Shown here: piece after piece, positions 38,016 to 46,908 of the stretch | How positions within the stretch are numbered: the first letter of the stretch is position 1 | Layout of the letters: every line of letters starts with the position of its first letter | Assembly: GCF_001425085.1 (NCBI RefSeq) | Contig: NZ_LMDN01000005.1 | Coordinates: 124,001 to 188,000 of the forward strand | Direction: 5' to 3' | Length of the DNA: 64,000 nt | DNA from: Leifsonia sp. Root4 | GTDB lineage: Bacteria; Actinomycetota; Actinomycetes; Actinomycetales; Microbacteriaceae | The notes under the pieces: generated by a model | Seen by the model: only the letters and a program-made list of their open reading frames with translations | What the model was told of the DNA's origin: nothing | Database searches by the model: none | Program-made: the position numbers and the translations under genes

Positions 38016-40291
38016 TGCGCGCCATGCCAGCCCCCGAAATGACTGATCAACATCGCCCCTCGGCGTCGACGGCGCCCTTCGACCGGGTGCTCGTCGCGAA
38101 CCGCGGCGAGATCGCCTGCCGCATCATCCGGACGCTGCGCCGCCTCGGCATCGTCTCCATCGCCGTGTACAGCGACGCCGACCGGGATGCCAAGCACGTC
38201 GGCCTCGCCGACGTCGCCATGCGCATCGGTCCGGCCGCCGCGAGCGAGAGCTACCTCGATGTCGCCGCGGTCATGGCCGCCGCCGTCGCAAGCGGTGCGG
38301 ATGCCGTCCACCCCGGTTACGGCTTCCTCTCGGAGAGCCCGCTCCTGGCCGCCGCATGCGAGCAGGCCGGGATCGCCTTCGTCGGACCGAGTGAGAATGC
38401 ACTGAGCGTGATGGGCGACAAGATCCGCTCGAAGCGCCACGTCGCCGCGTACGGGGTACCGGTGACGCCCGGCAGCGAATCGAGCGGAAACGAGTCCGGC
38501 GCGGACAGCAGCGACGCCGCGTTGACGGCATCCGCGACCGCCATCGGCTATCCGGTGCTCGTCAAACCCTCCGCGGGCGGCGGGGGCAAGGGCATGCAGG
38601 TGGTGCGGAGCGCAGAGGAGCTACCGGCGGCGCTCGCCACGGCCAGGCGCGTCGCGCGTGCGGCCTTCGGCGACGACACGCTCTTCCTCGAGAAGTTGAT
38701 CGAGCGGCCCCGGCACATCGAGGTGCAGCTGCTGGCCGACCGCGCAGGCAACACCGTGCACCTGGGGGAGCGCGAGTGCTCACTGCAGCGCCGGCACCAG
38801 AAGGTGATCGAAGAGGCACCGTCGCCGCTGCTGGACGCCGGCACGCGGGCGCGCATCGGCGAGGCGGCGTGCGCCGTGGCCCGCAGCGTCGGCTACGAGG
38901 GGGCGGGAACCGTGGAGTTCCTCGTCTCGGATGCCGCCCCGGAGGAGTTCTTCTTCATGGAGATGAACACACGCCTCCAGGTAGAACACCCGGTGACGGA
39001 GCAGGTGACGGGCATCGACATCGTCGAGTGGCAGCTGCGCACGGCGGCGGGGGAGTTGCTGCCGTGGCGCCAGGACGAGATCGCGCTGACAGGGCACTCG
39101 GTCGAGGCCCGGATCTACGCCGAGGACCCTGCTCACGACTTCCTGCCCACCAGTGGACGGATCGCGGCGCTCGCCGAAGCGTCCGCGCCGTGGCTGCGTG
39201 TCGATAGCGCGATGGTGGCCGGTGGAGAGGTCGGCACCCACTACGACCCGATGCTCGGCAAAGTGATCGCCTGGGGTCCCGACCGGGCCAGCGCACTCGC
39301 CCGCCTCGACGCCGCACTCGCCGACACGGTGATCCTCGGGCTCGGCACCAACGTCGACTTCCTGCGTGGCCTGCTCAGCGATCCCGCGGTGCGGGCCGGG
39401 CAGCTGGACACTGGACTCATCGAGCGGCACCTCGCCGCCGAGGGTGCCGACGGGCAGCAAAGCGGCTCGACCGCTGGCAGCCCGGACACGGTCAGCCGTG
39501 CCGAGATGCTCGCCGTCGCGGCCGTCGTGCTCTGCCCGCCCAGCCCTGCTCCCGGCGCGGCCTCCGCGCTCTGGCGCGACGGCGCCGGATGGCGCTCGGG
39601 TGGCGCCACCGCGGCCCGCCCGATCAGCACCCGTGTACTTCCGGGTGGCGACGACTCGCCACCGTCCGGCTCAGACCAGTCCGGTGCGGCGGTTGATCTC
39701 AGTGCGCGCCGAGACGGCTGCGGGTTCACCGTGACGGAGACCACGCCGGGCGCGAACGGCTCCGACGAAAGCTCCGAGCACAGCGTGAGCGTGTCGGGCG
39801 ATGGGCCGGGTGGGCCGTTCGAGCCCAGTGGAATCCGGGTCGGCATCGCCGTGGACGGCGTGCAGCGCCGCTGGAGTTGGGCCCTCGATGGCGATGAACT
39901 CTGGCTCAGCGTCGCAGGGCAGGGCGCCCGATTCACCGTGCAGAGCAGGGAGGAGGCGCTCCAACAGGGGCTCGCCCGGATCCGCGCCGATCGTGCGCTC
40001 CTCGCCGGTGGTGTTGCCGCGAGCCCGGAGCTGCGCACCCCGATGCCGGGAACCGTGGTGGCGCTGCACGCGGCATCCGGCGACCGGGTCGCGATCGGCG
40101 ATGCGATCGGCACGGTCGAGGCGATGAAGATGGAACACCTGCTGACGGCGAGCGTCGCCGGCATCCTGCGGCTGCATGTGCGGCTCGGCGAGGCGCTGCG
40201 GCGCGAACAGCTCGTCGCATCGATCGATGCGGATGCCGCGGCGCCCGATGCGGGAAGCAGCGACGTAGCGCGTGAGGGGAATCGGCCATGA
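38015..40291 (+). CDS. Acyl-CoA carboxylase biotin carboxylase/biotin carrier (alpha) subunit
   Basis: 758 residues. Biotin carboxylase ATP-grasp: VLVANRGEIACRIIRTLRRLGI, DAVHPGYGFLSESPLLAAACEQAGI, YPVLVKPSAGGGGKGMQVV and EMNTRLQVEHPVTE. C-terminal biotinyl domain with GTVEAMKMEH, biotin on about Lys705. The region between (residues about 475-640) is variable and polar. ATG at 38015 overlaps the beta-subunit stop (TGATG); ATGs at 38024 and 38039 are alternatives. With the beta subunit it should carboxylate 3-methylcrotonyl-CoA in leucine breakdown. Confidence 0.93.
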   Translation: MRAMPAPEMTDQHRPSASTAPFDRVLVANRGEIACRIIRTLRRLGIVSIAVYSDADRDAKHVGLADVAMRIGPAAASESYLDVAAVMAAAVASGADAVHPGYGFLSESPLLAAACEQAGIAFVGPSENALSVMGDKIRSKRHVAAYGVPVTPGSESSGNESGADSSDAALTASATAIGYPVLVKPSAGGGGKGMQVVRSAEELPAALATARRVARAAFGDDTLFLEKLIERPRHIEVQLLADRAGNTVHLGERECSLQRRHQKVIEEAPSPLLDAGTRARIGEAACAVARSVGYEGAGTVEFLVSDAAPEEFFFMEMNTRLQVEHPVTEQVTGIDIVEWQLRTAAGELLPWRQDEIALTGHSVEARIYAEDPAHDFLPTSGRIAALAEASAPWLRVDSAMVAGGEVGTHYDPMLGKVIAWGPDRASALARLDAALADTVILGLGTNVDFLRGLLSDPAVRAGQLDTGLIERHLAAEGADGQQSGSTAGSPDTVSRAEMLAVAAVVLCPPSPAPGAASALWRDGAGWRSGGATAARPISTRVLPGGDDSPPSGSDQSGAAVDLSARRDGCGFTVTETTPGANGSDESSEHSVSVSGDGPGGPFEPSGIRVGIAVDGVQRRWSWALDGDELWLSVAGQGARFTVQSREEALQQGLARIRADRALLAGGVAASPELRTPMPGTVVALHAASGDRVAIGDAIGTVEAMKMEHLLTASVAGILRLHVRLGEALRREQLVASIDADAAAPDAGSSDVAREGNRP

Positions 40292-40854
40292 CAGACGACA
40301 TCGGGCAGACGGCCCAGACTCCACAGGCACAGACCCCGCCCACAGAGGCGCCGTTCACGTCCATCGTGCAGCGCGGTCTCTTCTACGAGGAGTTCGATCT
40401 CACCGCTCGCTACATGCACCGCCCCGGCCGCACCATCACCGAGGCCGACAACGTGCTGTTCAGCACCATGACGATGAACCCACAGTCGCTGCACCTCGAC
40501 GCCGCGTTCGCCGCCGGGCAGCCGTTCGGCCAGCGCCTGGTCAACTCGATGCTCACGCTGTCGACACTCGTCGGGGCCTCCGTCGCCCAACTCACCCAGG
40601 GCACGCTCGTCGCCAACCTCGGCTTCGGCGCGATCGCGTTCCCGCTGCCGCTCTTCCACGGCGACACGCTGTACTCGGAGACCGTCGTCAGCGCCAAACG
40701 CCTCTCGGCCTCGCGCCCCGGTCAGGGGATCGTCACGCTCGAGCACACCGGGCGCAACCAGCACGGTGACATCGTGGCGACGGCGAGCCGCACGACCCTC
40801 GTGTGGTGCATCGACTCCGCACCCGCCGGCGCAGACGACGCGAGAGACGTATGA
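40288..40854 (+). CDS. MaoC family dehydratase
   Basis: 188-residue hot-dog-fold hydratase/dehydratase. VQRGLFYEEFDLTARYMHRPGRTITEADNVLFSTMTMNPQSLHLD contains the conserved Asp/His hydratase site; GDTLYSETVVSAKRLSASRPGQGIVTLEHTGRNQ completes the fold. The same position in M. tuberculosis (Rv2499c, next to citE) is implicated in leucine catabolism. N-terminal 22 residues are Gln/Thr/Pro-rich. ATGA overlap with the carboxylase gene. Confidence 0.9.
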   Translation: MTDDIGQTAQTPQAQTPPTEAPFTSIVQRGLFYEEFDLTARYMHRPGRTITEADNVLFSTMTMNPQSLHLDAAFAAGQPFGQRLVNSMLTLSTLVGASVAQLTQGTLVANLGFGAIAFPLPLFHGDTLYSETVVSAKRLSASRPGQGIVTLEHTGRNQHGDIVATASRTTLVWCIDSAPAGADDARDV

Positions 40855-41714
40855 GCGCGGCAGCCGGCGTAGTGCGGTCCGGCGGCATCGACGTCGGCTC
40901 CACCGGCCCCGCGCTGCTGTTCTGCCCGGCCGATCGCCCCGACCGCTTCGGCAAGGCGGCCGAGCGGGCGGATGCCGTCATCCTCGACCTCGAAGACGCC
41001 GTCGACCCCGCTGCCCGCCCGGCCGCGCGGCAAGCACTTCTCGCGCAGCGACTCGATCCACGCCGCACCATGGTGCGGGTGAACCCGTTCGGCTCAAGCG
41101 ACCACGTCGCCGACGTCGAGGCCGCATTCAGCGCCGGTTACCGCACGCTCATGCTTGCCAAGACCGAGTCGGTCGCCGCGGTGCACTCCGTCAACGCGCT
41201 CGCCGCGGCATCCGGCGTCCGCGCGGGTATCGTCGCACTCTGCGAGACGGCGGCCGGAGTGCTGGCCGCGCCGCAGATCGCCGCAGAATCCGCCGTGGTC
41301 GCGCTGATGTGGGGAGCAGAGGACCTCGTGGCCTCGCTCGGGGGCAGCTCCAGTCGCTTCGACGACGGCCGCTATCGGGCCGTCGCGCTGCACGCCCGCT
41401 CCGCGGTGCTCCTGGCCGCCGGGGCGCACGGCACCGCCGCCATCGACACGGTGTACCTGGACATCGCCGATGAGGCAGGGCTGGCCGCGGAGGCGAGGGA
41501 TGCCGCCGCGTGCGGTTTCGCGGCTACGGCGTGCATCCATCCGAGCCAGGTCGCCGTCATCCGCGCCGCGTACCGCCCGGACGAGCGCGCAGTGCAGGCC
41601 GCCCGCGATCTACTGGCGGCCGCGGCCGGGCAACCGGGCGTCTTCCGCCACGATGGCCGCATGGTCGACGAGCCCGTGCTGCGCCACGCGCGGGCCCTGC
41701 TCGCCCGCGCCTGA
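40851..41714 (+). CDS. CitE-like CoA ester lyase (HpcH/HpaI aldolase family)
   Basis: 287-residue TIM-barrel lyase: LLFCPADRPDRFGKAAERADAVILDLEDAVDP contains the metal- and substrate-binding residues, followed by VRVNPFGSSDHVADVEAAFSAGYRTLMLAKTESV, GIVALCETAAGVLAAPQIA and CIHPSQVAVI. Related to Rv2498c of M. tuberculosis, a beta-hydroxyacyl-CoA lyase linked to leucine use. Last gene of the operon; ATGA overlap with maoC. Its last 105 bases are also read on the other strand. Confidence 0.9.
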   Translation: MSAAAGVVRSGGIDVGSTGPALLFCPADRPDRFGKAAERADAVILDLEDAVDPAARPAARQALLAQRLDPRRTMVRVNPFGSSDHVADVEAAFSAGYRTLMLAKTESVAAVHSVNALAAASGVRAGIVALCETAAGVLAAPQIAAESAVVALMWGAEDLVASLGGSSSRFDDGRYRAVALHARSAVLLAAGAHGTAAIDTVYLDIADEAGLAAEARDAAACGFAATACIHPSQVAVIRAAYRPDERAVQAARDLLAAAAGQPGVFRHDGRMVDEPVLRHARALLARA

Positions 41715-42551
41715 CGCGCCGACGGCTCGGCGCACGCCGGAGCGGGAGTGTCGCAGCGCGGCGCCCGGCTCCCGGCCGGCGACGGCCAGGTTGTACCGCA
41801 GCCGTGGCGGCCCGGACCTCAGGCTTCTGAGCCACTCCGCCGATGCGGCCGCAAGGGGAAAGATGGTGACCAGCCGCATCGGGATCCGGGTGTCGAGCCC
41901 GTCACGCACGCCGTAGACGAGCGCGGCCGCCCCCGTTGCCGCCGTGACGACCCGGGTGCGTGCGAACACCGTGTCGTCCCACTCGTCCACCCACGCCGCC
42001 GCCTCGGCGCAGCTGGCCCCGGGCACCTCGCCGAGCCAGGGGAGCGCGGCATCGGTCACCCGCTGCAGCAGGCTCTCGCTTTCGTGCACCGGCACGGTCC
42101 ATGGTGAGAAGTGCTTCGGGGGCAGGTCGAGGGCGGCAGCCAGACCGCCGCCCGTCCAGCGCTCGCGCTTGTACCCGAACGGCGTCTCCTCCTCGCTGAA
42201 CAGGTAGCCATAGACGTGCAGCAGGCCGGCATTGCCGACGGGCCATGCCGCGCGGATGCCGGCCAGCTCGTGCAGCAGATCGAACAGCGCCCGCTCCACC
42301 ACCGCGGTGCCACTGTGCTCGTCGATCACGGTCGACTCTGCCCAGAGCGCGAAGCGGCCCGCAGCGGCATCTGCCGCCACCTGGGCGGCCAGCCACGGGG
42401 TGGACTGCGCCGTCACTGCGGCGGGATCGTCACCGGATGCGATCGCTGCGGACGCGCGGAGCACGGCATCAAGCGACGCCCTGGGTGAGGCGGGCTCGCG
42501 GTCCGCTGCCGCCGCGGAGCCGAGGGTGGAGAGCGGTTCTGTTGGCTGCAC
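41610..42551 (-). CDS. Hypothetical protein, conserved-looking
   Basis: 313 residues from a GTG at 42551 that follows a -10-like hexamer by seven bases. Contains well-ordered stretches such as VERALFDLLHELAGIRAAWPVGNAGLLHVYGYLFSEEETPFGYKRERWTGG, GGLAAALDLPPKHFSPWTVPVHESESLLQRV and [34 protein letters not shown]. The last ~35 residues run antisense into the citE-like gene and look compositionally arbitrary, because no stop codon occurs earlier. I do not recognise the family. Confidence 0.65.
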   Translation of the reverse strand: MQPTEPLSTLGSAAAADREPASPRASLDAVLRASAAIASGDDPAAVTAQSTPWLAAQVAADAAAGRFALWAESTVIDEHSGTAVVERALFDLLHELAGIRAAWPVGNAGLLHVYGYLFSEEETPFGYKRERWTGGGLAAALDLPPKHFSPWTVPVHESESLLQRVTDAALPWLGEVPGASCAEAAAWVDEWDDTVFARTRVVTAATGAAALVYGVRDGLDTRIPMRLVTIFPLAAASAEWLRSLRSGPPRLRYNLAVAGREPGAALRHSRSGVRRAVGASGAGEQGPRVAQHGLVDHAAIVAEDARLPGRGRQ

Positions 42552-42564
42552 ACGGGCAATGCTA
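42552..42564 (-). promoter_or_regulatory. Leaderless promoter -10 of the hypothetical gene
   Basis: On the minus strand TAGCAT (42564-42559), seven bases, then GTG at 42551. Confidence 0.5.
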
Positions 42565-42603
42565 GGCCGCCGGGACACCGGGCAGACCGAGTCGTTGCGC
42601 ACC

Positions 42604-42625
42604 GTTCACGGGCCGTTCACCCACC
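42604..42625 (+). promoter_or_regulatory. PHO box (PhoP-type direct repeat) of the phn operon
   Basis: Two adjacent 11-base units, GTTCACGGGCC and GTTCACCCACC, match the direct-repeat PHO box bound by PhoP response regulators in Actinobacteria (GTTCACC-type, 11-base period). They end just upstream of a possible -35 (42631-42636), with TACCAT (42654-42659) as -10. The downstream genes encode a phosphonate/phosphite-type importer. Confidence 0.6.
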
Positions 42626-42653
42626 AGTGGTCATTGCGTCGAGAAAGCCTGCC

Positions 42654-42659
42654 TACCAT
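42654..42659 (+). promoter_or_regulatory. -10 of the phn operon promoter
   Basis: TACCAT, with TCATTG (42631-42636) at 17 bases as a weak -35, consistent with an activator-dependent promoter. Leader of about 58 bases. Confidence 0.45.
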
Positions 42660-42723
42660 GGACGCATCGTCCCGGGCATCCGGCTCGATCACCGCCACAA
42701 CAGCCACATTCTCAAGGAGTCGA

Positions 42724-43473
42724 GTGTCCCAACAGCAACGCGTCATGGTCTGGGACTTTGACGGCACGGTCGCCCTCGGCAGCGGGCCGGTGCTCGCCTA
42801 CGCCAACGCCGTGGCCGCCGAGCTGGCCGCCCCCGCCGCACGGCAGCTCCGTGACACCGTCGAATCCGCGCTCGAGCAACACCCGTCCGGGCGTCTGCCT
42901 GGCAGCGGCGCGATCGACGGCTACGACCTCGTGCGGGTGCTCGCCGGGCGGTGGGGCACGGATGCCGCAGTGCTCGGCCGCGCGTACCGGCAGAGCCGCG
43001 AACTGCTCGCCACCCCATCCGCCCCGATTCACCCCGTGCCCGGACTGGCCGACTTCCTCGCCACCGCCCGCGAGAGCGCTGTGCTCGTCCTCGCGACGAA
43101 TGCACCGGACATCCGGCTCGAGGCGGCGCTGCAGCAGCTCGGCCTCGACGCCGCGTTCGACATCGTGCGCCACTCTGTCGGTAAGCCGCGCGGCATGTCG
43201 CCACTGCTCGACGAGCTCGCCGGGCCCGGCCTCGCGGCCGGCACCGTGCTGAGCATCGGCGACGTCTGGGCGAACGACCTGCAGCCGGTGCACGCCCGCG
43301 GCGGCATGACGGCCCTCGTCGGCCCTGTAGACCCGCTCGCCACGCCAAGCATGCGGGCGGAGACGCTCGACGAGCTGTTTCCAGCCTTCAGCGACTGGCT
43401 CTCCCTCCCTCATTCCCCTCCGATTCCCGCCCACCCCATCGAAGTCCGTACAACAGAACCCCAGAAAAGGTAG
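42724..43473 (+). CDS. HAD family hydrolase
   Basis: 249-residue haloacid-dehalogenase-like hydrolase. Motif I is VWDFDGTVAL with the nucleophile Asp10, motif II VLATNAPD, motif III K in SVGKPRGMSP and motif IV GDVWANDLQPVHARG, so it should be an active phosphatase or phosphonatase-type enzyme. GTG start with AAGGAG five bases upstream. First gene of the phn operon, which suggests it releases phosphate from an imported compound; it lacks the DWAGT motif of true phosphonoacetaldehyde hydrolase. Confidence 0.88.
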   Translation: MSQQQRVMVWDFDGTVALGSGPVLAYANAVAAELAAPAARQLRDTVESALEQHPSGRLPGSGAIDGYDLVRVLAGRWGTDAAVLGRAYRQSRELLATPSAPIHPVPGLADFLATARESAVLVLATNAPDIRLEAALQQLGLDAAFDIVRHSVGKPRGMSPLLDELAGPGLAAGTVLSIGDVWANDLQPVHARGGMTALVGPVDPLATPSMRAETLDELFPAFSDWLSLPHSPPIPAHPIEVRTTEPQKR

Positions 43474-43476
43474 ATC

Positions 43477-44451
43477 GTGAACACTCGCAAGCACCTCCCG
43501 CTCATCGGCGTCGCTGCCCTCGCCGCCATTGCACTCGCCGGCTGCGCGCCCAGTGCAACCGTCGGTGCCGAGACGGCACCCGCGGCCGACCCGACGTCGC
43601 TCACCCTCGCACTCGTGCCGTCGCAGGATCAGTCCGGTCTCGTCGACACCGCTGCACCGCTCACCGAGATGCTCACCGAAGCGCTCGGGATCCCGGTCAC
43701 CGGCGTCGTCTCGAAGGACTACCAGGCCGCCGTCGAGGCAATGGGTGCCGGCCAGGCGCAGATCGGCTTCCTGCCGTCGCTGCAGCTGTGGCAGGCCAGC
43801 GACATGTACGACGCCAACGTCGTGCTCCAGACCGAGCGCAACGGCAACATCACTTACCCGGCCCAGTTCATGACGAACAATCCAGACAAATACTGCGAGG
43901 ACACCCCGGTCGAACGCGACGGCAAGCTGTTCTGCAACGGCGCCGACGCCCTGCAGGGCCCCGCCGGACTCGATTCAATCGCCAAGGTCGCCGGTTCCAA
44001 GGTCGCACTGCTCGGCCCCGGCTCGCCCGCCGGCTACATCTACCCGGTGCTGGCGCTGCAGGAGGCCGGTCTCGACACGGACGCCGACATTGAGCAGCTT
44101 CCCGTGACAGCCAATGACGCGAGCGTGCTTGCCGTCTACAACGGTGACGCAGAGGTGGGCTTCAGCTTCTGGGACGCCCGCGACATCGTGAAGAAGGATG
44201 TTCCGGATGTGGGACAGAAGGTCGTCGTCTTCGCCCTCAGCGAAGAGATCCCGAACGACGGCGTCGCCGTCACCAACGATCTCTCCCCGGAACTCCAGGA
44301 GAAGATCTCCACCGCGCTGCTCGAGTACTCGAACACGGCGGAGGGCGCGGAGACGTTGACCTCCATCTACTCCATCACCAAGCTCGCGCCGGCCGACAGC
44401 TCCTCGCTCGACGTGGTCGCCCGTGCGGCCGCGAAGCTCGGCCTGCAGTAA
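43477..44451 (+). CDS. phnD: Phosphate/phosphite/phosphonate ABC transporter substrate-binding lipoprotein
   Basis: 324 residues with a lipobox (LAGC, Cys23). PhnD-type periplasmic binding fold: [62 protein letters not shown], with the serine/threonine-rich ligand loop in [13 protein letters not shown]. Binds phosphonate, phosphite or related oxyanions outside the membrane. GTG start three bases after the HAD stop; followed by phnC. Confidence 0.9.
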   Translation: MNTRKHLPLIGVAALAAIALAGCAPSATVGAETAPAADPTSLTLALVPSQDQSGLVDTAAPLTEMLTEALGIPVTGVVSKDYQAAVEAMGAGQAQIGFLPSLQLWQASDMYDANVVLQTERNGNITYPAQFMTNNPDKYCEDTPVERDGKLFCNGADALQGPAGLDSIAKVAGSKVALLGPGSPAGYIYPVLALQEAGLDTDADIEQLPVTANDASVLAVYNGDAEVGFSFWDARDIVKKDVPDVGQKVVVFALSEEIPNDGVAVTNDLSPELQEKISTALLEYSNTAEGAETLTSIYSITKLAPADSSSLDVVARAAAKLGLQ

Positions 44452-44453
44452 CC

Positions 44454-45278
44454 ATGAGCACTCAGAACGCCGTCGCAGCGGTCGGGGTCACCACCCCGGC
44501 CGCTGCGCCGTGGTCGATCCGCATGCACGAGCTCACCGTGCGCTACCCGACCGGGGTCGTCGCCCTCGATGGGGTGAGCCTCAGCATCGAGGCCGGCGAG
44601 ATGGTCTCCGTCGTCGGGCTGTCCGGCTCTGGCAAGTCCAGCCTGATCCGCACGATCAACGGGCTGGTCCCCGTCACCAGCGGCACTCTCGAGGTCGGTG
44701 GATTCCGGCTCGACACCGCCGGAGCCGGGGAGCTGCGCCAGCTGCGCGGGCAGATCGGCATGATCTTCCAGGGATTCAACCTGGCCGGCCGCACGAGTGT
44801 GCTGAACAACGTGCTCGTCGGCCGTCTCGCGCACACGAGCACCTGGCGCACCCTGCTCGGCGTGCCGACATCCGCTGACAAGCAGATCGCATTCGAGGCG
44901 CTCGACCGAGTCGACATCCTCGCCAAGGCCTGGGATCGGGCCTCGTCGCTCTCCGGCGGCCAGCAGCAGCGGGTCGCCATCGCCAGGGCCCTCGCCCAGG
45001 AACCCAAACTCGTCTTGGCCGATGAGCCCGTCGCGAGCCTCGACCCACCCACCGCACACGGGGTCATGCGGGATCTCCGCCGGATCAACCAGGAGCTCGG
45101 AATCACGGTGCTCACGAATCTGCACCTGATGGATCTGGCCAGGCAGTACGGCACACGGATGATCGGTCTGCGGGCCGGGCGCATCGTCTACGACGGCCCG
45201 GCCGCCACGGCGACGGATGCCGACTTCGAAGCCATCTACGGCCGCTCAATCGAGGCGGAAGACCGGCTCGGCTCGTGA
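44454..45278 (+). CDS. phnC: Phosphonate ABC transporter ATP-binding protein
   Basis: 274 residues. Walker A GLSGSGKS (55-62), Q-loop FQGFNL, signature [15 protein letters not shown] and Walker [14 protein letters not shown] are intact, followed by the His switch region (TNLHLMDLA). Powers the PhnE permeases. ATG two bases after the phnD stop; overlaps the first phnE by four bases (GTGA). Confidence 0.94.
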   Translation: MSTQNAVAAVGVTTPAAAPWSIRMHELTVRYPTGVVALDGVSLSIEAGEMVSVVGLSGSGKSSLIRTINGLVPVTSGTLEVGGFRLDTAGAGELRQLRGQIGMIFQGFNLAGRTSVLNNVLVGRLAHTSTWRTLLGVPTSADKQIAFEALDRVDILAKAWDRASSLSGGQQQRVAIARALAQEPKLVLADEPVASLDPPTAHGVMRDLRRINQELGITVLTNLHLMDLARQYGTRMIGLRAGRIVYDGPAATATDADFEAIYGRSIEAEDRLGS

Positions 45279-46099
45279 CGCAACTCCTCGCGGCACCGCC
45301 CGCCGTGCGCAGCATCGCGCCGCCGCCGCGCCCGGCCGGCCGCTGGAAGCCGTGGCTCGCGGCGGCCATCGTGCTGCTGATCACCATCATCACCATGTTG
45401 CCGGGCATCGGGGTCGGTTTCAGCCTCGATGCGATCCTCCGCAACTGGCAGAATGGAGCGGAGAAGATCCTCCAGCTCCTGCAGCCGGACTGGGCATTCT
45501 TCCCGCGCACCATCGCGCCACTCGTGGAGACGCTGCAGATGGCGGTGATTGCCACGGCCATCGGCGCGGCGATCTCGCTTCCGCTGAGCTTCCTGGCGGC
45601 GAGGCTGACGAACCCGAACATGGCCGGCCGCACGGCCGTGCGCTTCATGCTCAACGTGGTTCGCGCTGTTCCCGAGCTGCTCTACGCCGCCATCCTCGTG
45701 GCCATGGTCGGGGTCGGGGCACTCCCCGGCATCCTCGCCCTCGTGCTGTTCAACGTCGGCATCGTCGTGAAGATGGTGTCGGAGTCGATCGAGTCCAATG
45801 ACCCGGGTGCGCTCGAGGCCGGACGCGCGGCGGGTGCGAGTCAGTTCCAGATCAACAGGGCCATCGCACTGCCGGACACCTGGCCGGCCTTCGTGAACCA
45901 GACCCTCTACGTGCTCGAGCTCAACGTGCGGGCATCGACAGTGCTCGGCCTCGTCGGGGCCGGCGGCCTCGGCCTGCTCATCGACGCCGTGCGCACCTTC
46001 TACCGATACGACCAACTGTCGTTGATCATTCTGGAGATTCTCATCGTCGTCGTCGTCATTGACACCGTCAGCTCCGCCGTGCGGAAGAGGCTGGTATGA
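45275..46099 (+). CDS. phnE: Phosphonate ABC transporter permease, first subunit
   Basis: 274 residues, about six transmembrane helices. The coupling-helix (EAA) motif is [35 protein letters not shown] start overlaps phnC; ATGA overlap with the second permease. Forms the membrane channel with the next gene as a heterodimer. Confidence 0.92.
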   Translation: MTQLLAAPPAVRSIAPPPRPAGRWKPWLAAAIVLLITIITMLPGIGVGFSLDAILRNWQNGAEKILQLLQPDWAFFPRTIAPLVETLQMAVIATAIGAAISLPLSFLAARLTNPNMAGRTAVRFMLNVVRAVPELLYAAILVAMVGVGALPGILALVLFNVGIVVKMVSESIESNDPGALEAGRAAGASQFQINRAIALPDTWPAFVNQTLYVLELNVRASTVLGLVGAGGLGLLIDAVRTFYRYDQLSLIILEILIVVVVIDTVSSAVRKRLV

Positions 46100-46908
46100 G
46101 CCTCACCATCCCGCTGAAACCGCGGCAGCCCTGGCTGCACGTCATGTGGGTCTCCGTCACCGCCATCGTCGTGCTCGCATTCTGGTCGATCGACATCAAC
46201 TGGTCGCGTCTCGTCGACGTGCCTGCAGAGATCATCCGTTACCTCTGGCTGATGTTCTCTGACCCCAACTGGGAGAAGCTGCCTGAGGCACTCTGGCAGA
46301 CCTGGCGGTCCGTTCAGATGGCCTGGCTCGGCACCGTGCTCGGCATCCTCATCGCGACCCCGCTCAGTTTCCTCGCTGCACGCGGCTACGGCGCACCACC
46401 GGTGCGCGGAGTACTGCGCATCGGCTTCGCGCTGATTCGGGCGGTGCCGGAGATCATCATCGCCATCGTCATCCTCTCCGTCACAGGTCTCACGCCACTG
46501 ACCGGGGCGCTTGCTCTGGCCGTGAACGGCGTGGGAACCCTCGGAAAGTGGGGCTACGAATCCGTGGAGGGGATCGACCAGGGCCCCATCGAGGCCGTTC
46601 GTGCCGCCGGCGGTGGAACCATGCACGCATTGCGCTGGGGTGTGTGGCCCCAGTCGGCCCCCGCGTTCTTCTCGTTCTGGCTGTACCGCTTCGAGATCAA
46701 CGTGCGCTCCAGCGCCGTGCTCGGCCTCATCGGCGTCGGGGGCATCGGGGATATGCTCACCTCGTACACCCAGTATCGCGAGTGGTCCACCGTCGGCATG
46801 CTTCTGATCGTCGTCGTGGTCGTGACCATGAGCATCGACGCCGCATCGGCGGCCATCCGGCGCCGCATCACAGAAGGGGCCCCCGTTCGTGACTTGGACC
46901 GGCAGTGA
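46096..46908 (+). CDS. phnE: Phosphonate ABC transporter permease, second subunit
   Basis: 270 residues; EAA loop YESVEGIDQGPIEAVRAAGGGTMHALRWGVWPQ and C-terminal ITEGAPVRDLDRQ. Two PhnE-type permeases in tandem are common in phosphite/phosphonate importers. Overlaps the regulator gene that follows by 20 bases. Confidence 0.92.
   Translation: MSLTIPLKPRQPWLHVMWVSVTAIVVLAFWSIDINWSRLVDVPAEIIRYLWLMFSDPNWEKLPEALWQTWRSVQMAWLGTVLGILIATPLSFLAARGYGAPPVRGVLRIGFALIRAVPEIIIAIVILSVTGLTPLTGALALAVNGVGTLGKWGYESVEGIDQGPIEAVRAAGGGTMHALRWGVWPQSAPAFFSFWLYRFEINVRSSAVLGLIGVGGIGDMLTSYTQYREWSTVGMLLIVVVVVTMSIDAASAAIRRRITEGAPVRDLDRQ

Noticed and set aside
42724-43473. Phosphonoacetaldehyde hydrolase (phnX) in the phn operon
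   Set aside because: The HAD protein lacks the characteristic DWAGT motif and has the plain DFDGT motif, so only HAD hydrolase is supported.
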